A stretch of 39,183 nucleotides of DNA, taken from positions 1 through 39,183 of the forward strand of contig JASMJM010000062.1 of NCBI GenBank assembly GCA_030749725.1, given 5' to 3'. Made by a program: the position numbers and the translations under genes. This DNA is from Pseudomonadales bacterium (GTDB lineage Bacteria; Pseudomonadota; Gammaproteobacteria; Pseudomonadales; Azotimanducaceae). Every line of letters begins with the position of its first letter. Positions within the stretch are counted from its first letter, which is position 1. Shown here piece after piece: positions 31,707-39,183 of this stretch. A model generated the notes under the pieces. The model was given only the letters and a program-made list of their open reading frames with translations, did no database searches and was not told the DNA's origin.

Positions 31707-32297
31707 CTACCGATTGTCCAAGTGAACGGCCTGATTCAGAGTGATGACCGTTCTCTCACCGCTGCTGGCCGCCATGTAGCGATTGATGCTGGTGTAGTCC
31801 GGATTAAAGAACAGTCTGGGCTCAAATCCAATCACGTGAGCGGTCCAGACGTTGATGACTCCACCGTGACACACTACGGCAACCTTGCCTCCCTTGTTGT
31901 GAGATATGATCTCTTCAACCGTATCGACAACCGCGGTGTGGAATTCTTCAAAACCTGCCTCGTCGTTATAGTTGCCCTGCATCAAGGCCCGCCAGCTTTC
32001 ATAGTCCTCTTCCTTGAGCTGCTCAACCGGAATGTAGTAACTGGAATCGCGATCATATTCCGCGATGCCGGGTCGAATCTGGATTTCCAGACCGGCAGCA
32101 GCAGCCAGCGGCTCCGCTGTCTGGTAAGCGCGCTTCATGGGACTTGCATAGATGTGATCGAAGGCCTCGGATTTCATCCAGGCCGCCATTTTAGCCGCCT
32201 GACGTTTTCCTTCTGCGGATAGAGGTGGATCTGCCGCCGTACCATCCTCGTTGACGATGCGTTTCGGCAGTCCGTGTCTGATCAGTATGAGTTCCAT
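31707..32297 (-). CDS. Histidine phosphatase family protein
   Basis: A 196-residue phosphoglycerate-mutase-like phosphatase. The phosphohistidine is His8 in LILIRHG, the second Arg region is IYASPMKRAYQTAEPLA, and the second catalytic His lies in VAVVCHGGVI. ATG at 32297 was chosen because it puts the RHG motif near the N-terminus as in the family. The open frame continues to 32399 only by running into the repeat element at 32387-32554. Substrate unknown. Confidence 0.9.
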   Translation of the reverse strand: MELILIRHGLPKRIVNEDGTAADPPLSAEGKRQAAKMAAWMKSEAFDHIYASPMKRAYQTAEPLAAAAGLEIQIRPGIAEYDRDSSYYIPVEQLKEEDYESWRALMQGNYNDEAGFEEFHTAVVDTVEEIISHNKGGKVAVVCHGGVINVWTAHVIGFEPRLFFNPDYTSINRYMAASSGERTVITLNQAVHLDNR

Positions 32298-32386
32298 GGT
32301 CCTTCCGCGTCGTCCGCTGGAATAACGATATGATCGGTGACCCGAAGTGGTGGACCGGCGTAGAGACGTCCACCTTCTATATAGTA

Positions 32387-32554
32387 TGCTGTCCCGCAAT
32401 CAACTGACCTTACTCGCTGGCCTATTCCGTCCCTGGGCTTCGACTGGGCGTCCCGGTTGCTCCTCCTGGTGGGTGCCCAACCCGCGGCGTCCTCGCGCCT
32501 CGCCAGGAACGAAATATGCCGACCGAGTAATGACCACTTAATTGCGGGACAGCA
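32387..32554. repeat. MITE-like element, family A, complete copy
   Basis: A 168-base non-coding element with terminal inverted repeats of about 30 bases. The outer 14 pair exactly (TGCTGTCCCGCAAT against ATTGCGGGACAGCA), and the following bases pair imperfectly up to TTACTCG/CGAGTAA. It is flanked by TA on both sides (32385-32386 and 32555-32556), as expected for IS630/mariner-type targets. A partial copy is at 1-112. It separates the histidine phosphatase from exbD. Confidence 0.78.
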
Positions 32555-32577
32555 TACCAAGAGTCAGATTGCGTCCA

Positions 32578-32973
32578 TCAAGACGCGGCGATAGACACGT
32601 TGTAGACACCCGCCTGACGGGCGGAATCCATCACGTGTACCATAACTTCACTGGTGCTATCGGGATGAGGTTGAACGACGACCGGAGCTTCCGGATTTTC
32701 GGCATGCAGTCGTTCGATGTTGGCGCGCACAGATCGAAAGTCCACGTCTCTTCCACGAATCCGAATCCTGTCACGACTGGTAATCTGGACGACGATGCTC
32801 TGCTTGTCAGCATCTTTGACGTTTTGATTCTTGTCCGGTGAGTTGACGTCGATTCCCAACTCTTTGACAAATGTCGCAGTCACGATGAAGAAAATCAACA
32901 TGATGAACACCACGTCGAGCATAGGGGTCAGATCTATCTCGGACGGGTCCTGTCTAACATCTAATTTGCGCAC
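32578..32973 (-). CDS. exbD: ExbD/TolR family biopolymer transport protein
   Basis: A 131-residue ExbD-type protein. A single transmembrane helix (PMLDVVFIMLIFFIVTATF) contains the proton-pathway Asp20, followed by the periplasmic domain ending in VMDSARQAGVYNVSIAA. With an ExbB/TolQ partner it would energise TonB- or Tol-type outer-membrane processes. The start is GTG at 32973 with AGGAG nine bases upstream. No ExbB or TonB gene is adjacent. A transposase lies upstream and a repeat element downstream, so this copy has been separated from its usual partners. Confidence 0.92.
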   Translation of the reverse strand: MRKLDVRQDPSEIDLTPMLDVVFIMLIFFIVTATFVKELGIDVNSPDKNQNVKDADKQSIVVQITSRDRIRIRGRDVDFRSVRANIERLHAENPEAPVVVQPHPDSTSEVMVHVMDSARQAGVYNVSIAAS

Positions 32974-33102
32974 TCGGGTGACTCCTGACTTTCTCTGTGA
33001 CTGTTGTACGACTGGCTAGAATACCTCTGTTGATGCAAGAAAGAAAGATCAAGCTGACGTTCGCCGGGGCTCTAGCCGGAGTCGCCTGTGACCCCCGCAA
33101 CG

Positions 33103-33939
33103 CTATGCGTTGATCACTTTGCTAACGGTGGTGTAATGCAGACCGAGGTGGTTGCCGATCTCTTGCAGCGTGTAGGTGTGATCGATATGAGCTTTCTTAA
33201 TCAATTGGTTGCGTGCGCTCTTGGGTTTGGACTCCACACCCTTGAAGATCGATTTTAGACTTCGTCGTCTGGTGATCTTCTTTGGGCCTCGCCTGACCAG
33301 CCCGCCATTCAGAAAGTCCTGCATCTCCTTTCTGAATTCACTCCCACCCAGCAGTATCTGATTACTACGTTGCTGCAAGGGAGAGTCCTTCTTGACGCCG
33401 TCGCGCACATACTGCCGGTATTTTTGCTGGGAATCCCTACTGCGCCTGCCGAAGTGGGCGAGGACAGCGTCGGTGTGCAGAAAGTCCGGCGCTTTGACCA
33501 AACCTGCCATACCGCGATGACTGCTCCAACGATATCCATCGGTCGACGAGGAGCGCCCTACACGAATCGGATTCAGCACGACATGGCGACACAGAGCCAG
33601 CAAATAATTCTCTTTCTCAAACAGGACCCCCTTGAACCTGCCCCGAAACAAGGTCCCTGCCGACTGGTGGGTGCGGTTGAAGTACTGCGTGTAAACGCCG
33701 TTGAGCTGACGCATCCCCTGGGAGAGATTCGCTTTGGGAGTTTCCACGATCAAGTGATAGTGATCGTGCATGAGGACATAACTATGCAGCAGCCAATGGC
33801 AACGGTGCGCCACCGATCCCAGAGTATTGAGAAAGACCCTTCTGTCGGCATCGTTCCTGACGATGGCGCGCTGGTCAGATCCTCGATTGGACACATGGTA
33901 CAGCGCACCGGGGAACTCGATACGAATTGGTCTCGACAT
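33103..33939 (-). CDS. REP-associated tyrosine transposase (RAYT, Y1 family) with C-terminal helix-turn-helix
   Basis: A 278-residue HUH-type single-strand transposase. It has RIEFPGALYHVSNRG at the N-terminus, the HxH metal motif in MHDHYHLIVETP, and the catalytic Tyr region in GVYTQYFNRTH. A C-terminal extension (about 225-278) ends TLQEIGNHLGLHYTTVSKVI, a helix-turn-helix like that of the DnaA C-terminus found in a subset of these proteins. These transposases are usually single-copy, domesticated and linked to REP hairpins. A CAACGC/GCGTTG hairpin (33098-33112) overlaps its stop codon, and a GC-rich imperfect hairpin lies at 33063-33078. Confidence 0.92.
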   Translation of the reverse strand: MSRPIRIEFPGALYHVSNRGSDQRAIVRNDADRRVFLNTLGSVAHRCHWLLHSYVLMHDHYHLIVETPKANLSQGMRQLNGVYTQYFNRTHQSAGTLFRGRFKGVLFEKENYLLALCRHVVLNPIRVGRSSSTDGYRWSSHRGMAGLVKAPDFLHTDAVLAHFGRRSRDSQQKYRQYVRDGVKKDSPLQQRSNQILLGGSEFRKEMQDFLNGGLVRRGPKKITRRRSLKSIFKGVESKPKSARNQLIKKAHIDHTYTLQEIGNHLGLHYTTVSKVINA

Positions 33940-34179
33940 AAAAACATAGCCCGAATTGGCCGCCCTTGCTTGCCATGGTTTTTTGAATCGTCAAGGGCAG
34001 ATCAACCTGTTGCGAGGAACGGCGAAAAGTGAGCAGCATCGCAACACCGAAATAATACATGGCGTCATTGCCACTAACAAGGGTTTATGGGGAGGACGGG
34101 ATTACTTTCCCAGACCTTGACGGTTCGGTTTACGATCTGTAACGTAAACCCACATTTGATGAGGATTAGGAGACGACCG

Positions 34180-34713
34180 ATGGCAGTAGACAAGTTCCCG
34201 ATCGAAGCTGGGCACGTCATGATGTTCGCCCGTTCAATCGGTGATGAAAACCAGATCTATTATGACGAAGAATACGCCCAGACGACGGAAGTGGAAGCGA
34301 TCATCGCTCCGCCGACCTTCGTTCAAGCCAGTGCTCAATTCGATCCGGATTACGGCCTCAGACCAAAGATAGGTCAGGAGTGGTTCGGATCTGCCAAAGG
34401 CCCGACCGGCATCACCCCGAAAAGTGGCAGTGGCGGCGGCGGTGGTGGTGGCGGAGGAGGAGGCGGCGGCGGTCTGCACGCTGAACAGCACTATGAGTAT
34501 CACCGGCCGTTACGGGTAGGTGATGTGCTCACAGCCACCGGCAAAGCGGGAGAGAGATGGGAAAAGCAGGGCCGGCGCGGCGGCAAGCTGACATTCAGCG
34601 AGTCGATCACCGAATACCGGGATCAGGAAGGCAACCTGGTAGTCACTGCCAAGAGTGTCGGAGTGCAAACTGAAAGGCCTGCAGACGCAGCGACCTCAGA
34701 CAAGAAAGCTTAG
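34180..34713 (+). CDS. MaoC-like dehydratase, N-terminal-type subunit with polyglycine tract
   Basis: A 177-residue hot-dog-fold protein of the FAS1-like dehydratase/MaoC N-terminal type. It has FPIEAGHVMMFARSIGDENQIYYDEEYA, IAPPTFVQ, and LHAEQHYEYHRPLRVGDVLTATG. Between the two halves lies a run of 14 glycines (34432-34473). AGGAG at 34168-34172 fixes the start at 34180; the longer frame to 34087 is not supported. It is ten bases upstream of the catalytic-type MaoC gene. The pair probably forms a heteromeric enoyl-CoA or beta-hydroxyacyl-CoA hydratase. Confidence 0.88.
   Translation: MAVDKFPIEAGHVMMFARSIGDENQIYYDEEYAQTTEVEAIIAPPTFVQASAQFDPDYGLRPKIGQEWFGSAKGPTGITPKSGSGGGGGGGGGGGGGGLHAEQHYEYHRPLRVGDVLTATGKAGERWEKQGRRGGKLTFSESITEYRDQEGNLVVTAKSVGVQTERPADAATSDKKA
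34432..34473 (+). repeat. GGN codon run encoding 14 consecutive glycines
   Basis: Fourteen GGN codons in a row, in blocks of GGC, GGT, GGA and again GGC. The mixed codons imply that the tract is not a fresh single-codon slippage product. It lies in the loop between the two hot-dog halves, where extra length is likely tolerated. Confidence 0.95.
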
Positions 34714-34722
34714 GAGGTAGCC

Positions 34723-35145
34723 ATGGCTTTACAAGCGAGTAAGTTAAAGGTGGGAGACAGCCACGAAGAGCAGGTCGTCAAGAACCTTTCCAGAACCCAG
34801 ATCGTTCAATATGCAGGCGCCTCAGGCGATTACAACCCGGTACATAGCGACGAGGTCTTCACCACCAAGATCGCAGGCTACCCATCGGTGTTTGCTCACG
34901 GCATGCTTTCCATGGGCATGACCGGCAGGATGCTGACGAACTATGTTGGCGACGGGCGATTGACCAAGTATGGGGTACGCTTCACTTCCCAGGTCTTCCC
35001 GGGTGATACACTGGTGGCGAAAGCAACCGTCACCGCAATCCGAGAAGAGAACGGCGAGCAGATCGTCGATCTCGATGTTTCCACCAGCAACGAAGAGGGA
35101 ATTGAGGTGGTCAAGGGATCAGCCTCTGCTCGAATCGATCCCTGA
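34723..35145 (+). CDS. MaoC-like dehydratase, catalytic subunit
   Basis: A 140-residue single hot-dog hydratase. The hydratase motif is YAGASGDYNPVHSDE (catalytic Asp and His), followed by VFAHGMLSMGMTGRML and the C-terminal strand YGVRFTSQVFPGDTL. AGGAGG precedes the ATG. It is transcribed together with the gene at 34180. Family members add water to enoyl-CoA thioesters. An acyl-CoA carboxylase subunit 2.7 kb away suggests acyl-CoA metabolism, but the substrate is unknown. Confidence 0.92.
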   Translation: MALQASKLKVGDSHEEQVVKNLSRTQIVQYAGASGDYNPVHSDEVFTTKIAGYPSVFAHGMLSMGMTGRMLTNYVGDGRLTKYGVRFTSQVFPGDTLVAKATVTAIREENGEQIVDLDVSTSNEEGIEVVKGSASARIDP

Positions 35146-35163
35146 TCTTGAAAACTGAAATCC

Positions 35164-35195
35164 GGAGCAGGTGGCACTCCCGCTTGCTCCCCTTT
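35164..35195. terminator. Bidirectional terminator between convergent genes
   Basis: GGAGCA (35164-35169) pairs with TGCTCC (35185-35190), followed by CCTTTTC. Outer bases CTGAAA and TTTTCAG extend the pairing. It lies between the maoC stop (35145) and the stop of the convergent gene at 35206, so it can serve both. Confidence 0.55.
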
Positions 35196-35205
35196 TCAGA
35201 TCTCG

Positions 35206-37584
35206 TTAGTCCTTCTGCCAGACCGGCAATCTGAAGACCAGCCGCTCCGGCGGCAGACAGAGCTTTTCATTGCAGGCTTGCAGGTCCAGAGTGAGCGGCA
35301 GGAGTGTATCCACCACCCCATCACTCTTTAAGCGTCCCTTTATTATCGCTGTCCCTGTGTACAGTTGCAGAGCTTCCTGCTGAAACGCCATCTGCGCTGA
35401 TTCACCGAGTGGATAACTCAACGCCTCAATCTGCCATCTTGCATCCTCCACTGTCACACGAGTGGGCACCAACTCCTCCTGGTCGACCGTGTGGGCATTG
35501 ATATGCCAGTTGGGCTCGATGCGCAATTCGATTTCGAAGTCGACGGTTTGCCGTTCCACCTTAACGCTTGTGTTCGCCTGTATATGGCCATTGGCACCAA
35601 ACTGTCGGGCCTGAGTGGCGCCGCGCATATATTCGTCCACACCTAGCAACATCAGCGTGAGACCGGTGGGATTGACCTTGATCAATCCCGAAAACGCATC
35701 GATCATTGCCACGATCTTCGTTTTATAGCCGAGTTCTCCGGTTCGCTGCAGCAGTTTCACCAGCACGCCGAGCGCAACCGAATTTCCAGAGCCAATTGCA
35801 CCATCCATGGGGCTTTTCGGGCGGGTAATCATGGGTACGCCAGCTTTGGGAAGGCCCATAAAGAACCCGCCGTGCTCAGTGTCCCAAAAGAGATCGATCA
35901 TTTTTTCAGCCAGACGTCTTGTGCGCAGCAGCCATCGGTCGTCGCCGGTCTCATCGAACAGGTATAGGCAGGCTTCGCTGAAGTAACTGTAGTCTTCAAG
36001 ACTGCTTTGGGTTGAAGCCTCATTGTTCAAGATAATCCTGCGCAAACCGTGCTCGTCCGACCAGCTGTGCTGCCACAGATATTCACCTGCTGCAAGTGCA
36101 GCCTGCAGATAGTCTGACCGATCAAGGACTGACGCTGCCGCCACCAGGCTGCTGATCATCATGCCGTTCCAGGAGCTGATGATCTTCTCATCGCGCAGCG
36201 GATGGATCCTCTTTTCCCTGTGTCGATATAGCTTCGTCCTAATCTCGTCGAGACGAGCCAGAAGTGCCAACTCATCGGTGTCGTTGGCATCTGCATAGGT
36301 CTCGATTGCAGCGGGCAGGTAGAGTATGTTGTGGCCTTCAAAATTCCCGCTGTCGGTCACACCATATAGGTCCACCACCAGGTCTGCTTCTTCATCCGCC
36401 AACAGCTCTCGCAGTTGCGCCACTGTCCAAACGAAGAAAAGTCCCTCCTCCCCTTCGGAATCTGCATCGGTGGCCGAATAGAAGGCTCCTCCCTCATGAC
36501 GCATATCCCTCAACACGTAATCCAGGGTCTGTTCAAGAATGCGCCGATAGAGGGGTCTGTCAGTCAGGGCGAAGGCGGCGGCGTAGACTCGCGTTAATTG
36601 GGCCTGGTTGTACAACATCTTTTCAAAGTGAGGAACCAACCAATACTCATCGACTGAATAACGGTGGAACCCGCCCGCTATTTGATCATAGATGCCACCA
36701 CGGGACATTCTTTCCAGCGTTGTTTCAACTGCATCCAAAGCCCGTCGATTGTCGTCCCTTCGATAGGCATCCAGCAAGAGCAGCAGCCTGGTCTCGTTGG
36801 GAAACTTGGGCCTGCCACCAAATCCGCCATGCTCACTGTCATGCTCTGCCAACAGCTTTGCTACGCCGTCCTTGACCACTTGATGGTCAATCTGGCTTGC
36901 ACCCACAATCGCCGATGTATACACACTGATCTGTTCCGATATCTGGTCCGCGCTTGCAACTATTTTTTTTCGTTGGGAGCCCCACACGCTCACCACCTGC
37001 TGCAACAACTGAAGGAAACTTTGCTTCGGGAAATAGGTTCCAGCATAGAACGGTTTACCATCGGCAGTCAGGAAATTCGACATGGGCCAGCCGCCCTGTC
37101 CGGTTATCAGCTGCACTCCGGTCATATAGATTTCATCTATATCCGGTCTCTGCTCGCGGTCTACTTTGATTGCAATGAAGTGTCTGTTGAGAAGAGCAGC
37201 GACTTCCTCGTCATCGAAACTCTCGTCTTCCATCACGTGACACCAGTGGCAGGTGGAATAGCCAATGGAGAGGAACACCGGCTTATCCTCCTGGCGCGCC
37301 TTCTCGAATGCCTCGGCTCCCCAGGGATACCAATCTACGGGATTGTGGGCATGTTGGAGCAGATAGGGTGAGTCTTCCAACAACAACCGATTCTTGTATA
37401 GTGGATGACCTTTCTCATCCAGGTGGCGGGTTCGCACGGCATAGGTTCCTCTTTTTTCCTTGAACACATCGTCAAGCTGCTGGCGAAGTGCCGTTGAATT
37501 TGCCGAACTCTGTGCAAGTGCCAGCCGCGCATAGTCACCCTGACAGAACAGACTCAATACGACGAACAGAAGGAACTTGCGCAT
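35206..37584 (-). CDS. DUF255 thioredoxin-like protein fused to a DsbD-type N-terminal domain, exported
   Basis: A 792-residue protein with an N-terminal signal peptide (about 1-24). The DUF255 region begins [21 protein letters not shown] and has a CHWC pair at Cys112/Cys115, as in the YyaL/SSP411 group. An alpha/alpha-barrel follows ([57 protein letters not shown]). The last 120 residues resemble the periplasmic domain of DsbD (PNWHINAH near its start, [17 protein letters not shown] with two Cys near the end). Together they suggest a periplasmic thiol-redox protein. It is a single gene, convergent with the MaoC pair. The biological substrate is unknown. Confidence 0.9.
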   Translation of the reverse strand: MRKFLLFVVLSLFCQGDYARLALAQSSANSTALRQQLDDVFKEKRGTYAVRTRHLDEKGHPLYKNRLLLEDSPYLLQHAHNPVDWYPWGAEAFEKARQEDKPVFLSIGYSTCHWCHVMEDESFDDEEVAALLNRHFIAIKVDREQRPDIDEIYMTGVQLITGQGGWPMSNFLTADGKPFYAGTYFPKQSFLQLLQQVVSVWGSQRKKIVASADQISEQISVYTSAIVGASQIDHQVVKDGVAKLLAEHDSEHGGFGGRPKFPNETRLLLLLDAYRRDDNRRALDAVETTLERMSRGGIYDQIAGGFHRYSVDEYWLVPHFEKMLYNQAQLTRVYAAAFALTDRPLYRRILEQTLDYVLRDMRHEGGAFYSATDADSEGEEGLFFVWTVAQLRELLADEEADLVVDLYGVTDSGNFEGHNILYLPAAIETYADANDTDELALLARLDEIRTKLYRHREKRIHPLRDEKIISSWNGMMISSLVAAASVLDRSDYLQAALAAGEYLWQHSWSDEHGLRRIILNNEASTQSSLEDYSYFSEACLYLFDETGDDRWLLRTRRLAEKMIDLFWDTEHGGFFMGLPKAGVPMITRPKSPMDGAIGSGNSVALGVLVKLLQRTGELGYKTKIVAMIDAFSGLIKVNPTGLTLMLLGVDEYMRGATQARQFGANGHIQANTSVKVERQTVDFEIELRIEPNWHINAHTVDQEELVPTRVTVEDARWQIEALSYPLGESAQMAFQQEALQLYTGTAIIKGRLKSDGVVDTLLPLTLDLQACNEKLCLPPERLVFRLPVWQKD

Positions 37585-37877
37585 GTCGGGTGGCTTCAGT
37601 AACGGCTGGATCTACATCGGTCCAGTCACCTTTCAGTTGAGTCACCGTTTTCGAGACAAAGGTTTCAAGCACAGCTTGAAATGCCCACACTGCCTCGCTT
37701 GCGCCAGATGACGCTGGCCTTAGAGAGATCACTTCGTCTTATGCAACGGTCTTCACGACGTGATTCGGAATCAATTCAATCGACCGAAGTCAGCAGAGAG
37801 CCGAGCCCCTCCACAGGGTCGTTTCCATCAAACACTTGAACGTATGGGCGCAGGTAATACCGTAAGCGAACAAGTGC
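37585..37877. other. Intergenic region with no recognised feature
   Basis: About 290 bases between two minus-strand genes. No ORF with recognisable sequence, no strong hairpin and no clear promoter hexamers were found. Confidence 0.4.
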
Positions 37878-39183
37878 TCAGGGACGCATGCCCCACTTCA
37901 CCGGCCCTTTCAAATCCTCCAGCAGGGGCTGAATCCACTCGATCCACTCGCACAACTTAGTGCGGGTTTGGCGTGGATCGATCAGCCCGTGAACGGCGAA
38001 ATTTTCCATCATTGGGAATGGTGACCGCCCTTTCGCCAACTGCTGCTCCAGTTCCCGTCGCTTTGCATCCGGGTCCGGTGCCGCCGCGATCTCACGATGA
38101 AATGCCACCTGAACACCGCCTTCGATGGGCAGGGCGCCCATCTCGTGAGAGGGCCAGTCCAGCTTGAAGGTGTTGGGTGCAAAATGGGCTGCGGTCGCCA
38201 CCCCAAATGATTTGTGCACGGCAATGGTCGCCCAGGGAACCGTAGATTGCACGGCCGCCGCGACCGCCGACATGCCGTAACGGATGGCGGCTTCCTTCTC
38301 CGCCTCCGGACCGATGTAAAAGCCCGGCTCATCCATAAAGTTTACGATGGGAATATGGAACGTATCGCAGATTTCCATCATCTTTTTCGCTTTCTGTGAT
38401 CCCTTCGCCGTCATCGCACCGGCATAATAGCGGCAGTCATTGGCGATCACGCCCACCACAGCCCCATTCAGGCGTGCCAGGCCAACGATCTGTCCCTGGC
38501 CATAAAGGGGCGCAATTTCAAAAAAGGACTCCAGGTCCATCACATGCCGGATCAAGTCAGTCATATCGAATGGGATGCGACTGTCGTGCGGCACGATACT
38601 GATCAACTCCTCATCCGCCCGCGTCGGGTCGTCATCACAGTGGGTGCGTTCCGGTATCTGCCAGATATTCTGAGGCATGTAACTGAGAAAACGGCGAATC
38701 TGCTCAAACGCTTCCTCTTCGCTGTCGGCAACATTGTCCACGATGCCGCTGCGGGAATGGATGTGTGCCCCACCCAGTTCCTCCTTGGTCAGGTTCAATC
38801 CGGGAAGGGCCCTTTCCACCAGTCGCGGTCCCGCCACCATAACCTGTGACGTGCCCCTAACCATCACCGAAAAGTGGGATGCCACCAAGCGACCGGCGGG
38901 AAAACCGGCCACCGGACCCATAGCACCTGAGACGACCGGCACCTCATTCATCACCTGGGCGATGATTTGGAATCTGGGATTGCTGAACACCGGGGATTCC
39001 ACCACGATTGCTCTGGGTCCCTTGCCACCAGAACCGCCAACACTGCCACCACCGCCCTCTAACAGTCTGATAAACGGCACCTTGAACTCAGACGCCAGCT
39101 CCTCTGCATAGACGCTCTTCCTGAGACCGGCAGCATTGGGTGACCCCCCTTTCAGGGTAAAGTCCTCTCCTCCCACCGCAGCC
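37878..39183 (-). CDS. Acyl-CoA carboxylase carboxyltransferase (beta) subunit, 5' end outside window
   Basis: The last 435 codons of a biotin-dependent carboxyltransferase, like propionyl- or methylcrotonyl-CoA carboxylase beta subunits. It shows GGEDFTLKGGS at the left edge of the domain, FIRLLEGGGGSVGG, the first oxyanion region VSGAMGPVAGFPAGRLVAS, ELGGAHIHSRSGIVDNVA, LARLNGAVVGVIANDCRYYAGAMT and IPIVNFMDEPGFYIGPEAE. The frame stays open through the window edge, and the codon at 39176 is an internal Val, so about 80-90 N-terminal residues are missing here. It would transfer carboxyl from biotin to an acyl-CoA. The biotin-carrier subunit is not in the window. Confidence 0.93.
   Translation of the reverse strand, partial: AAVGGEDFTLKGGSPNAAGLRKSVYAEELASEFKVPFIRLLEGGGGSVGGSGGKGPRAIVVESPVFSNPRFQIIAQVMNEVPVVSGAMGPVAGFPAGRLVASHFSVMVRGTSQVMVAGPRLVERALPGLNLTKEELGGAHIHSRSGIVDNVADSEEEAFEQIRRFLSYMPQNIWQIPERTHCDDDPTRADEELISIVPHDSRIPFDMTDLIRHVMDLESFFEIAPLYGQGQIVGLARLNGAVVGVIANDCRYYAGAMTAKGSQKAKKMMEICDTFHIPIVNFMDEPGFYIGPEAEKEAAIRYGMSAVAAAVQSTVPWATIAVHKSFGVATAAHFAPNTFKLDWPSHEMGALPIEGGVQVAFHREIAAAPDPDAKRRELEQQLAKGRSPFPMMENFAVHGLIDPRQTRTKLCEWIEWIQPLLEDLKGPVKWGMRP

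Noticed and set aside
1-39183. CRISPR arrays, tRNA or rRNA genes
   Set aside because: No regularly spaced direct repeats, cloverleaf-like sequences or rRNA-like blocks were found on reading the window.

Overview
The window is bacterial chromosomal DNA of moderate GC content, dense in genes on both strands. The gene set suggests a gammaproteobacterium: a TRAP transporter with a TatT subunit, a Bcr/CflA exporter, a REP-associated tyrosine transposase, VapBC, dodecin, a DUF2726 protein and a LEPR-XLL remnant. This placement is inferred from gene families only. No rRNA, tRNA or CRISPR array was seen.

Positions 1-8.2 kb form a scarred accessory region. A minus-strand operon encodes two asparagine-synthetase-like ATP-dependent amide ligases flanking an unusual zinc-ribbon membrane protein, and a 44-codon ORF follows it. 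Next to it on the plus strand lie the two halves of a heterodimeric ABC exporter. The second ligase and the first ABC half both lose their N-termini at one head-to-head breakpoint near 5010-5022. A GGDEF-domain scrap follows the second ABC gene. Two families of short inverted-repeat elements (MITE-like), each seen twice in the window, sit at gene edges. The ligase/zinc-ribbon/exporter locus is the best candidate here for an undescribed peptide- or metabolite-tailoring system, but it looks damaged or misassembled at the junction.

Positions 8.3-14.2 kb hold a sugar or polyol module: two Gfo/Idh/MocA oxidoreductases and two TIM-barrel sugar isomerase/epimerases in two convergent pairs, followed by a gamma-glutamyltransferase-like Ntn hydrolase. 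Positions 14.2-15.5 kb hold a VapBC toxin-antitoxin pair with a palindromic operator candidate and the broken N-terminus of a LEPR-XLL giant protein.

Positions 15.7-19.3 kb carry a PLP aminotransferase, a dodecin, a decayed cupin pseudogene and a lipoprotein epoxide hydrolase. Positions 19.4-26.7 kb look like one eight-gene minus-strand operon: TatT, DctP, DctQ, DctM, cupin, SDR, an SCP2-like protein and a glutamine-synthetase-family enzyme. This suggests TRAP-mediated uptake of an organic substrate coupled to oxidation and gamma-glutamylation. The cupin pseudogene is a decayed paralogue of the cupin in this operon.

Positions 26.8-39.2 kb are mostly housekeeping or accessory single genes: an MBL hydrolase, PlsC, a DUF2726/topoisomerase-zinc-finger protein, an SDR, a Bcr/CflA exporter, a histidine phosphatase, a lone ExbD, a REP-associated transposase, a two-gene MaoC hydratase (one subunit with a 14-glycine run), a DUF255 thioredoxin-like protein fused to a DsbD-like domain, and the C-terminal part of an acyl-CoA carboxylase carboxyltransferase that runs off the window edge.
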